From Microcyclospora pomicola (taxonomy: Eukaryota; Ascomycota; Dothideomycetes; Capnodiales): a stretch of DNA of 64,000 nucleotides. Location of the stretch: positions 124,001-188,000 of the forward strand of contig NHNY01000030.1 of assembly GCA_002786065.1 (NCBI GenBank), given 5' to 3'. A program made the translations under genes and the position numbers. Below the pieces are notes generated by a model. It saw nothing but the letters and a program-made list of their open reading frames with translations, was not told where the DNA came from and made no database searches. Below, one piece after another: positions 9,956 through 21,500 of this stretch (positions within the stretch are counted from its first letter, which is position 1; each line of letters opens with the position of its first letter).

Positions 9956-12900
9956 ATGGATCAGGTGCGTGTACTCTTCCAGTAGCATCCAGTGTCCTCC
10001 CTCCTTCCGCTTACGCGTTCTCTGGGGTCGCTGTCAAAGCTGACGAACGATTCGTGGTGGCATAGCTCGGTAGCGACATGCTACTGGATTCCGATTACGA
10101 TGAGAAACACATGACACCAACCGACGAAGCGGATAATGTAGCGATAATCTCGCCAGATGATAATGACAGCATGATTGACGATCCCGAGCCTGCCGTTGAA
10201 CCGGCCCTTCCACTTGCAGACGACCCCGAGGCTATGCAAAATCACTATATGCCTGCATCCCCGGACTATGAGACAGCTGGTGAAGCCGTATTTACATGGG
10301 ACATCAATAATTGGCGCTCTTTGGGCAAGCGTACGCATGGGCCCGTGTTCCATTGTGCTGGACACCCTTGGAGAATCTTGTTCTTTCCTGCCGGCAATGC
10401 CGCATCAGACAGTGTATCATTCTACCTGGAGCAAGGATTCGAGGAAGAGAAGCCACCGGAAGACTGGTATGCCTGTGCCCAATTCATGCTGGTCCTTCAC
10501 AATCCACAAGATCCGTCGCTCTACATACATCATGAGGCCAACCACCGCTTCACGGCCGATGAAGGTGACTGGGGTTTCACAAGGTTTGCAGATAAGAATC
10601 GGGTGTTTGCTGCAAAATTCGACAACCACGATCGCCCACTGGTCGAAAACGATTGCGCAAAAATGACGGCATATGTGAGAGTATTGAAAGACCCCACTGG
10701 TGTGTTATGGCACAACTTCGTAAACTACGACAGCAAGAAAGAGACCGGCATGGTGGGACTTCGAAACCAAGGAGCAACGTGTTACCTGAACTCCCTTTTG
10801 CAATCTCTTTACCTTACCGGCGCCTTCCGCAAGGCCGTCTACCAGATTCCGACAGCAACCGAGCAAGACAAGACAAATTCCGCGTCGGCGTATGCGCTGC
10901 AAAGACTGTTTTACCGACTCGAAGCCGATGCACAGGCCGTGTCAACACAAGAGCTCACGCAATCCTTCGGATGGGAAAGCAGACAAATATTCGAGCAGCA
11001 GGACGTGCAAGAGCTTTCTCGTATCCTGATGGAGAAACTCGAGGCACGTATGAAAGGCACAGAGGCAGAGAACGCATTGCCCAACATGTTCGTCGGAAAA
11101 ATGAAGACCTACCTTCGCTGTATCAACGTGGAATACGAGTCCAGCCGACTAGAAGACTACTGGGATTTGCAGCTGAATGTTTCCGGATGCAAAAGCATGG
11201 ACGAGAGCTTCAAGGATTATATCCAGGTGGAGACACTTGAAGGTGACAACAAATACGCGGCCGAAGGTTATGGACTTCAGGACGCCAAGAAGGGTGTCAT
11301 CTTTGAGAGTTTCCCTAATGTGCTCCATCTTCAGCTCAAACGTTTTGAGTATGACTTTCAACGGGATGCCATGATGAAGGTTAATGACCGGTATGAATTC
11401 CCCGAGGTCTGGGATGCAGCGCCATTCTTGGACGAGACCGCAGACAAATCCGAACCGTACATCTACCATCTACACGGCGTTCTTGTGCATTCTGGTGACC
11501 TTAACGCCGGCCACTACTATGCATTCCTTCGACCTAACAAGAATGGGGACTTCTTCCGCTTTGATGACGATCGTGTAACTCGAGCTACCAAGCGCGAAGC
11601 CATTGATGATAACTTTGGTGGCGACTATGCGACGAACGGAACAAACGGAGTCAAAGGGCAGAATCCCTACACTCGACAGTGGTCAACGAAACGTTCCAAC
11701 AATGCATACATGCTGGTGTACATCCGAGAGAGCAGACTCAATGAAATCGTCCCTCCTATAGACCAGGTTCAAGCTCCGGCGCACTTACCCCTCAGGCTTG
11801 CAGAGGAGCGTGCTGCTCTTGAGAAGAGACGCAAGGAGAAAGAAGAGGCCCATCTATACATGGGAGTACAGGTCGCATCAGAAGCAAACTTCCAGGCTTA
11901 CCATGGTGGCGATCTCATCCCTTGGAACGCATCTGATCCTGAGGCGGAACCGGCTGCTCCCACAGTCTATCGCCTTTTGAAAGGCATGACTGTCAGCGAC
12001 TTCACTGTGTACATGTCCAAGGAGTTGAATGTAGCATCAGATCTTCTACGGCCGTGGGTCATGGTCAATCGTCAGAACGGAACTGTCAGACCTGATCAGA
12101 CTCTCGAGTTTGCTGACATGACACTTCAAGAAGCTGCCGACAAGTTTAGCACTCGTAACTCTGGCTTCCGTGTTTTCATGGAACAAACGACCCGCGACGA
12201 ACAAGGTGTGCCTATTTGGCCAAAAGATGAACCTCCAGTGCCGTCTTCACCAGTGGTAAACGGCACGGCTCCTCCATCACCCCAAAAGCCGATCATCATC
12301 TTTCTCAAGCATTTCGACGTCAATCGACAGATGCTGCAAGGTGTTGGGCACATCTATATGAGCCCATCTGACAGGGCTCAAGACCTTGCTCCACACATCC
12401 TGAAGCTGATGAAGTGGGAGGCTGGTGTCGAATTAGTTCTGTTCGAGGAGATCAAGCAAAACTACATCGAGCGCATGAAACCCAAGAACACGCTCATGAA
12501 CTCCGAGATTCAGGATGGCGACATCATCTGCTTCCAACGCAACCTCGGTGAAGCAGAAGTAGCTGCTATCAAACAGACTCAGCCAACTGCTTGCCTCGAC
12601 GCTATTGCATACTACGATTTCTTGGTCAACCGCATGTTCGTCACTTTCTCGCCGAAATCTGATCCGGTGCAAAATTTGCAGCTTCGGAGCGAAGGAGACG
12701 AAAAGTTCACTATAGCACTATCGAAGAAAGACGACTACAACACGGTAGCACACAAGGTCGCTGAGCATCTGTCCACGGTCAACATTGCGCCGGTAAATTC
12801 ATCACATCTGCGTTTCACGACGGTTAACATCTCGTCAGGGAAGCCTCGCACGGTCGTGAAGGACAAGCCGAACCAGACCTTGGCGAACATCCTCTTATCT

Positions 12901-13689
12901 AACGCGTATGGGAACTACTCCTATGGTCCTAGCCAGGCGTCCGATCTTCTCTACTACGAGGTACTAGAGATGAGTCTGACAGATCTTGAACAGCGGAAAA
13001 CTGTGCGAGTCATCTGGCTTTCGGACGGGATCACCAAGGAAGAGCCGTTTGATCTTTTGGTTCACAAGCAGGCACAATTCACCGATGTTCTTGCTGCTCT
13101 CCACAAACGTGCCGGGCTGCCTGATGAGATTCTTGAACACATCCGCTTCTACGAGTCGAACAACCACAAGGTGTACAAGATCTTGCCTCTGACTCACAAT
13201 GTCATGGCATTGAACGAGTACAACGTCATCTATGCGGAGCAAATCCCTGAAGAGGAGAGAGCTTACGCAGCGGAAGCTTTACAAGATCCGGAGAAGGCCA
13301 AGGGTGACCGGCTGATACCTTGCTTCCATTTCGAGAAAGATCAAACCAAGACCCACGGAAGTCCCTTTCTATTCTTGATGAAGGATAACGAGCGATGGGA
13401 GGTTACTCGAGAACGATTGGGTAAGAGGACTGGTTTCAAAGGCAAAAATCTCGAAAAAGTCCGATTCGCGGCGATACATGGTTATACCCGACCAACCTAC
13501 ATCGAGAACGATGGTGAGATCTCAAAATTCTGCGGTGCGAGAAGATCGCAGCATGTGATGTGCTAATATTTTGCCCTCTTAGACGATACCTTGTCCAGCA
13601 AAATGGGGCCAGAAGATCACCTTGGCCTCGAACATACGAACCGTAACCGCAGCAACTGGGCGAGATATGAAAGTCTAAACATCCGGTAG
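9956..13689 (+). CDS. ubp15: Ubiquitin carboxyl-terminal hydrolase of the USP7/Ubp15 type
   Basis: The model has three exons, 9956..9964, 10066..13513 and 13583..13689, and gives 1187 residues. The first exon codes only for Met-Asp-Gln and splices in frame to LGSDMLLDSD. The last intron (13514-13582, GTGAGA...CTTAG) removes a premature stop and restores the family tail GLEHTNRNRSNWARYESLNI. Domains in order are a MATH domain (about 65-190), the USP catalytic core with the Cys box GLRNQGATCYLNSLLQSLY near residue 240 and the His box AGHYYAF near 485, then the USP7 C-terminal ubiquitin-like repeats. The enzyme removes ubiquitin from substrates; the yeast homologue acts in the cell cycle and in peroxisomal export. 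The 5' micro-exon is less certain than the rest. Confidence 0.93.
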
Positions 13690-14528
13690 AAACAGTGGAC
13701 TTTACCTTGTGTGTCGCTGCAGTGATGCTTCGTGGGGAATCATCTTCATCACTCCTATTGTTCACGGATGGCCGACACATGGACTACAACCCGATACTTC
13801 TGTTCAGGGTATTTAGCAGCATCTATGACTACGATGCTTGAATGATCACGAGCCCCAAAACTCGCATGGATGGCCACGTAGCAATTGGAAGTGTGGACAA
13901 CCCACTTGGTAGTAAGAAAAAGAGAAGAGGCGAAGAGTGCGGATTCAACAGAAAAGCCATCACAGCTTCTCACTTTCCCTTTGTCTCGGTCTCTACAGCG
14001 GTTAGTACTATCTTTACACCCTGGGTGGGAGGTTCTGTACATGTAAATACAGCTATAGGGCATGGAACGGCGTAGCGAAAACGGTTTTGGTGCGAAGGGC
14101 GGGACCAAAAAAACATGAATGAAATGCATTTGATATCCTTGACGTTCGATGATCTGTTTTCACTAGCTTTGGCTGTGCTGAAGATGAGATTTCTATGAGG
14201 CATACGGCTTGCACTCCTCCATCTCGGATTTGTGATGGTTTGTTTTGTGATGAAAAGAAGTCAAGCTGGTTCTTTCTTGTTGAGGGTGACATGCAACACA
14301 ACCACCAGGGAATGCAAGTACACCTCTGGTCCACTCCTCAGCCTAGGTGAGATCGATTCCGTCCACTGTCTCGTCAAATACATCAACATGGACTCAGTAC
14401 ATTCTTGGCTGTGAGCATCAATCATATCATCGATACTGCCTCGCGCAAGGTGAGAACGGAATCACATTTTTAGCACAAATCACTATCGAACTTCGCGAAG
14501 ATATCAGCACTTCCCATCTAGACTCGGG
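13690..14528. other. Intergenic gap, no gene supported
   Basis: This 839-bp stretch follows Ubp15 and precedes the five-exon gene on the same strand. The short open frames on either strand have no motif and no coding bias. It most likely contains the 3' UTR of Ubp15 and the promoter of the next gene. Confidence 0.45.
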
Positions 14529-16718
14529 ATGGCCAATGAAATGAGTGTGAGTATCGCCATCCCTCGCCCAGATCTTCTTCATGGAACCGCACTCACACTC
14601 CGACACAGCACTACGACCTGAGCCAAGCTCTCCTCGAACACGTCTCCATCCACGTCTGCGGCGCCACGAGCCCCCACCACGTCGAGCCATTGGAGTGTTA
14701 TCGACCGTATCATCAGGTATACTCTGGCAAGCTTCGTCACGTGGTCCCTGCCCACCGACATTCCCAAGACCTGGTCTCCGACAAGGCATCGACCGCCGTC
14801 GTGTGTGATCGCGATGTCGTGGCGACTTGGCGGCTACGGGATCCGAGCGCTGCGCATGAGATCTACCACTAGGAGATGGCATTCGAATCTGCGTTGGGAT
14901 GGGAGACTGGTTTGATTGCTATGGAGGCGTTTTTGGACGAGATGGTGGTCAAAGGTATATCCCAGTCGTCCGGACTGAGACGGTCGAGAACATGACGGAA
15001 GACAAGTACTGATAGTCCAAGGCCCAGATATCAGTGAAATAAGTCTCAACGCTGTGCTTCGTCGCTTCCAGAGCTTCGTGCAGAAACTGGGCACGGAGAC
15101 CGTCACCGTCACATTTTCGAGTCTGCTGCATGACATGCAGGAGTATCATGCCATGTACACGCAGGCCGCGGGAAGGCCACTTCGCTGCTACGAGGACAAC
15201 AAGAAGATTGCCCGCGAGCTCCTGCTCACGAGGGAGTGCTTCTTCTACCCAGAGGACAGCTCGCCAGTTGTCAAAGCGACCTTCTTCACAACTGCAGCAG
15301 ATTTACGTGGCGAGGAACTTCATTTACAGATCCAGTTCGCTTGGAACCCGCCTATGCTGGATTTCACGAATCTTCGCAATGTCGTCCACGAAGGGGATAA
15401 TTTTATGCTGCCCCCATCCACTATTGCATGCCCGCCATTATCTTGGCTGCAGCCACATGACACTGCATACTTTGTAGGACCTGCCGAGGAATGGTTAGCC
15501 TGGGACTCAAACGACGAAGCATTTGTAGGCATCGTGCCGTTCCACTTGGCTTCACGAGCCGGAGCCGAGAGATTGGATCAGTTCACAACCCCAATCGACC
15601 TTACTGCAATCATGACCAAGGACTTTGGCGAGGGGATTAAGTTCGAGCGCATCTTCAGGGTTGCTATCCCACTCACTGTCCAGAGACGTCCTGACGTATG
15701 CGCGACTCTACGTGAGACAGCAACCACTCCGCCGCCACAACATCAGCGCTAGGCACCTGACTCTGTCGGTTCATCACAGGAGAAACATCGTGTGCTGACA
15801 CCATGCAGTCTAGACAGCAGATCGAGCAGTCTTTCGATGGTCTCGAGGCCGATTCACACCCCGCATCTACTGAGAAGACAGCCGCCACCGAAGTCCGAGC
15901 CATCGAAAGTTTTGCGACGAGTTCGCAAGCGCCGCAACTCTCTTGCTTGTGGGAACGAAGACAAGGAGAACGAGAATATGAGTCTCAAGGAGTTAAGTCG
16001 CCTACTCAAACGGAAAGCACAGCTCGGTGGCACTATACCTTTACCGAGTGAAACGGATACCCTATCACTTGCGAGATTTCATGATGCTGGAGGCGTTCGT
16101 GTCTCACCTCCAAAGGTTGCTGATTTTCAAATACGTCCACCTCTTTGGAACAACGACGACTCGGCAACCAGGAGCCCTCGGCATAGCCAGACTGGACATC
16201 TGCACGGGAGTCCGAGAGTCGTTGCGCCATTTGCTGGCAGGAAGTTGGAAAGTGCTCAAGCGCCAGCTCCAAGACCAAATGGTCTCATTATGAAAAGACC
16301 AACGACGCTTGAAAAGAGAGAAGGCAACAAGAAGGGGTCCACCGATCTTCGCGTCAGATATCCGGAGAACAAACTCCAGCTTTTACCCTTACTTCCCCGT
16401 TGGAGGAACTTCTCAAGCGGTACATCCCTCCCTGCAGATGAGGCTCGGAGCTCTTGGTCGCGTGAGGAGATTCAGCAGTTATTTGACCATAGACGGGAAA
16501 GAAATGGCGAGCGTCCGACACCACCAAGACATCAGGGTGTCCCCGCAGGTCCGCGGCCCATGAAAAGTGAGAGGAACGAGGCGGACATTGACAAATGGCA
16601 AGCAGAGATTAGGGACAACTGGAGGACCTTTGAAGCACAGAAGAAGCTAAGACTCGAGAAGGAGGAAGAGCTTAGAAATGGAGCTTGCGATGACCGTGCT
16701 GCTGTGCGGGAGGGCTGA
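14529..16718 (+). CDS. Conserved-looking protein of unknown function, five exons
   Basis: I join 14529..14546, 14609..14800, 14873..14954, 15022..15695 and 15753..16718, giving 643 residues. Introns are 62, 72, 67 and 57 bp, and all phases agree. Introns 2 and 4 are multiples of three and end in an in-frame TAG, so unspliced reading gives false stops. The N-terminal half (about 1-325) looks folded, with blocks such as LRRFQSFVQKLGTE and YFVGPAEEWLAWDSNDEAF. The C-terminal half is basic and low complexity, with KVLRRVRKRRNSL, a Lys-rich helix MSLKELSRLLKRKAQ and a C-terminal coiled-coil-like segment rich in Glu/Lys/Arg. I do not recognise the family. The alternative is two adjacent genes split at 15752, which would leave the second without a good start. 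Confidence 0.65.
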
Positions 16719-16876
16719 TGGCGAGTGTGATAGTATCGAAAATGGAGCCGTTCAACGACATTGCATGCGCGACAGGTGGTGTATTCAATTAGTTCAAGTG
16801 TGGTCGTCATTGCTTCGTTACTAGTCGTGTTGCGCAGCTTACTCTGCTGTTTGAAGCATGCAAGACTCCTCTCCCA

Positions 16877-18076
16877 TCATTCTGCTGCTACTGCTGCCCC
16901 TTCCTGCTTCTCCCAGCATCGATACATCATGTCGAAGATGGTAAGATCCTCCTTCGCATCCTTTGTCGATGTTTTGATCTCCTTCCCCTCGACCAGACAA
17001 GCATGAAGCACCGTCAACTCGACAGTATACGCATCCTCGTAGCTGCCCAACATCTGGCGCGTCTCCATCTCGCCACTCTCATTCACGGCCTGCACGGTCA
17101 CCTTGATCGCCAACCCCTTAACATACGGCGTGTCGTACTTGATCAGCACGCGCTTCTTCTGCCCGTACACCGCCAGATGCGCATCGAACTCGGGCACCCC
17201 ATCGATCCCGCTCTCGTACGTGACGGAGAATTCCTCACGCGCCCCGCCACGGTTCCGAAACCGCATGATCGCTGAGTAAAACGGATCGCACACCGACACC
17301 CCGACCACCGCCTCCGGCATCCCCAGCACCTCGCGCATCAGCGAGATGTCGTGCGAGCCCAGCGACCCCAGAAACCGCACATACGCCCTCTCGCGCGCGC
17401 TCGGCGTCCGCCCATCACCGAACACCTCCCCGAACAAGCTCGCCAGCCGCTCCTCCCTCTCACGCGACGCCGCAGCCGCCACGTCGTCCGCCCCGCGCAC
17501 GGGGAACGTGCCGCTCTCATCGACGAACTTGGCGTTGGGCCCACTGAAGTCGCGCACGCGCGCGTACAGGATGCGGCCGAGGCCGGCGACCTCGCGCTGT
17601 AGCGTCTGCGTGAAGGAGGGGGCGTAGCGGCGCATGTAGCCGACGAAGACGCGGGCGCCGCTGGGCGCGGCGGCGGTCTCGGCGTCGAGGATGCGCTGCG
17701 CCGAGGGCAGGGAGAGCGTGAGCGGCTTCTCGACGAAGACGTGCTTGCCCGCGCGCAGACTGGCGATGGCGTAGGGCTCGTGGAACTCGTCGCTGGTCAG
17801 GACGAAGACGACGTCCACCGCGGCGGACTGCCAGACGGCGGAGGGGTTGGTGGTGGCGGTCGGGATGTGGAACTTTTGCGCGCAGTGGTCGGCGGTCTGC
17901 AGATATGTTAGTGGCGAAGATCAATACGCGAGGAGACCGATGGGAGAGGCTACTTTCTGAGAGACATCGCAGATGATGGTCGTGGTGTATAGATGGCTCA
18001 GCATGGATAGGACGGGCAGGTGGATGACCTGGGCTACTTCACCCGCTCCGATGATTCCTACACGAAGGACTGTCAT
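16877..18076 (-). CDS. Gfo/Idh/MocA family NAD(P)-dependent oxidoreductase
   Basis: The model is complement(16877..17896, 17954..18076) with a 57-bp intron (GTAGCC...CTGCAG) and gives 380 residues. Exon 1 supplies the Rossmann motif GIIGAGEVAQ near the N-terminus and the splice continues DVSQK into TADHCAQKF. The family EKP dinucleotide/substrate motif follows in VFVEKPLTL, and the C-terminal half is the beta-sheet substrate domain. Such enzymes oxidise or reduce sugars, inositols or related polyols; the substrate is unknown. The second exon is unusually GC-rich compared with its neighbours, with long alternative frames that are shadows. The donor GTAGCC is weak, but the restored N-terminus is convincing. 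Confidence 0.88.
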
Positions 18077-18578
18077 TGCTGATTCGGATCGCAGTTCTGC
18101 TCCAGATCTTGAATTTGAGAAGCTCCAGCTGAAGTGAGGTCAAGCGAGCAATTATCGCGTGCGGTTGTGATATCACTACCGTTGTGCGATCGTGATGTGT
18201 CGAGCGTTCACAACATATTAATTGTGACGTGAGGTTCACGATCTAGTCTACTGAATGCCAACAGAACCGAATGACCTCCCACGATGATATAACGATTGTT
18301 GTGAGCGGGAGCCTACAGCGTCGAAAAAAGAAAGACTGTGAACGGGCGAATAAAGTACTTCTTGTAAACAGGATAATATCGCACATCCACGAACGCCTCG
18401 CTATAAAGACTTCTACTACACATACAATAATTCTTTCCGCATCTGCAACGACGAATCGTGCCGACTACCTTGAACCTCCAGAACACCTCGCTAATGAGTC
18501 AACATCGGAGACAGCACAATAAACCAGACCTTCCACAAAACAGGTCTCCAAACCTCCCCTCTCCTCTGTATTCGTCTC
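18077..18578. other. Intergenic gap, no gene supported
   Basis: This gap lies between the start of the oxidoreductase gene and the end of Tra1, both on the minus strand. It should hold the oxidoreductase promoter and the Tra1 3' UTR. It is more A/T-rich than the flanks and I see no RNA gene or repeat. Confidence 0.5.
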
Positions 18579-21500
18579 CTACAACCATGCCATCCACAAC
18601 AGATCCATACCTGCTAGTTTCTCTGGGTTTGTAGCACGTGCTACCAAGTCCAGTACGCTCTGATTCGCAGGGAGATTTCCCGCAGCTGGCTCGCGCGCGA
18701 GCAGAATTGCTTTGTTGACGATCTGATCCGCGTTCCGCTGCACATTCTCTCGTAGCTCGTTCTCTTTGATGGTGGAGCGGTGTGAGGAGGTGTACCAGAA
18801 CGACATCTCATCACGAATGAAAATGCTGAGGTGGTGGGAGAGGTCACTCGACGAAGGGACGATGTCGATAGCTGGTGCGGCAGCGGTGCCATTTGCGGCT
18901 GAAGCACCTTCCGTTCCATTCGTGGTAATCGTCGGCGCCGCTGGGCCATTGGCGGTACTGTCTGTTGTCAGGCAGCGTGCAATGGCCATGAGTGCACACG
19001 TAAAGATGCCCTCTGTGTGGATCGGACCCATCAGGACTTGCAAGTTGGGCGTCAGCCGGAATGGCACGGCTTCAGGATTCGAGAAGTATGGCCTTGTGCT
19101 GCTCATAAATGGCAGAAGCTCGCTACCCCAGACATTGCCACTCCGACGTGCGATGTGAAGCTTGTTCGGGTGGCGTTGTGTCATGTGCATCGTGAACGTG
19201 ATGAACGTGAGGGCTGCGAGCTGGTAACTGAATTGTCGGCGGAACAGCCAGAACGCATCGAACGTAGGGAATGTGGCAGCGAAATACTGACGAACGACAT
19301 CCTTGGGGACATAGCGTTGTTGAACATGATTCAGCGATTCCAGGCGTGTGTTGAGATACTGATCTTGCTTCTGGGGAGTGATGCCGCGCAGCTTCTCCAT
19401 CGTGAACATGGTTGGCTCGTCCTTGTCCAGCTCATTGCGGCGGCAATAGTCTTCGTAAACACCCTGTAATGTGACATACGATGCATCGTCTTGAATCATG
19501 CGGATCTGCGGGCTCAGTGGGACCATGACTGGCAGGTGGAACTGTAGGTTGCGACGTCTGCTTTCCTTCTTCTTAGCTAGTGTGCTGTTGAAGATGCGGA
19601 AAAGCTGCAGGATCCGCTCCTCTCGCCGGCTGTGACGAGGGGCGGGATGCTGGATGGCGAACGGATGAGTACTGCCGTCATGTCCTCGAATCTTGAGCCG
19701 TCGATGACAGCCAGCGGCACCACGCACGAGGTCGACGACGGGCAAGAAGCGCTCGATGCGAACGAAATCCTGGTTCTTATCCTTGTGCTGCAAGTATTGT
19801 CCAGGAACCTCGACTTCATCAAACCACACAAAGCGGAACCCACTGAGATGTGTAGACTCGGCCAAATGGAATGTCGTCGGACGCCGATCGAGCTTCTCGG
19901 CAAGCTTGTCGCGCCATTTGCGTAGCTTCTGAATGTATTCGAACATTGTCGGTTTCTTGCTTACAAAGTCGACTTCGAACGCTTTGCGAATATGGGGAGG
20001 CAGGATGCTTTCGGCAAAGCGGGTGATGTTTGCTTCTGTTTGCTGGGGCAACTTGCTATCTTGCACAAATTGATGCGGTGCTCGACCCACGTAGCTTAGA
20101 GCATCGTTCAAAAGTGCAACGATCAAGCGGAAAGCGTCCTCATCAGGCGGGCACTTGAAGTGCTTCTGGATTTGATCGACAAGTGCTTCCATTGAGGCAT
20201 ACAGCAATGGAAACGCGGTGCGCAGCGTGATGACCAATGCTTCAGTATGCTCCCACGGCTTTTTCGGCTTCGGTGGCTCGCTCGGTTTGGCCTCTTCGCC
20301 GGCAGTCTTGACTGGCGTGTCATCCGTGCCAGTCATTTGCGTGTCCGCTCCAGCCGCTGTACCTGGTCTCGATGCAACCGTTGCATTCTCTCCTGCAGCA
20401 GGGGATTCTTGCTTGGTGGTGTCGCCGCCTGCCTTTGCTGCCCTTGCCGCCTTGTCACGTTGCTCTTTGAGGGCTTGTGACTTGCGAATGACCTGCATAT
20501 CATCATGGCTGGTTCGAAGCTGGAAATGTAACGCCTGGGGATAGGTCTTGGCCAAGTTGGTCAGGATCTGGTGTGCAATGTTCGCTTCGCCTTCTGTTCG
20601 CGACAAATTGTTCAGCAGTTGTGGAATGAATGTAACCCAGTACCACCAAGGCTGATCTCCCTTGAAGTTGCCGTACACCTTTGCCAATGTAGCGTTCGCG
20701 TCGTCAAGACTGAGTAACCACAAGATCCTGCTAAGTAATTTCCTGGATTTGGCAGACTTGTACTGTCCTGCAGCTTCGAGATAACAGCTGATGGCATTTC
20801 CTGCAAGCTCTAAGTTGTTCGGCTCTTCCTTGAACAGATAGTCGCTGTATCGACCCCACTCCGCCCAAGCCTTCGGCAGCTTGATATCGAAGAAAAGCGC
20901 CGTACCAAAGGCGTCGTGCGCCTCGTCCTTCTGGTTCAGCTTGCTGAGGAACATGCCTTTGAGGGTATAGAATTCTGCCTTCTGCTGCTGACCGAAGTAG
21001 TTCAAATTCGTGTTATTGATTACATCCAATCCGCTGGTCAGTTCACTACGATTCTGATAGTGACACTTGGCTTGCTCACGAAGCTTCAAGAAGGCCTCCT
21101 GAATCTCAATGTTCGGCAATGTGTAGATTTTGCTTAGCTGGTTGACACAGACCTCCAGCATTTGGTGCTTACGTGCTACGTGAGCAAAGCGGTTGATGAT
21201 CCAAGCCGTTTCATGGTAGCCGCGGTATGCGTACGAATTGCCTGTGTTGGCGTTGGTGCCGTTGTTCGGTAGCAGCCCAAGGTATGTGCCGTTTATGAGG
21301 GTGAAGATATGCTGACGCCATGTTACGAGGTCCTGCCATGCATTGATATCGTCCCATAGGTTTGGCAGACGATCACGCCATGTACTCAAAAGCACTTTGA
21401 GCTCTTGACTCTTCACGTCCAGGTTCTGTGCAGTTGTCTGTGCAAGTGACTGACAAATGACGCTGGCATCGTGCAATTCAACTAGCTGCTGAAAGTTCTC

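Noticed and set aside
13514-13566. Ubp15 ending in CGARRSQHVMC
   Set aside because: This is intronic read-through. The 69-bp intron restores a conserved C-terminus.
17517-17924. An Arg-rich 135-codon frame near the oxidoreductase N-terminus
   Set aside because: It is a shifted frame of the GC-rich second exon; the true N-terminus comes from the upstream exon with GIIGAGEVA.
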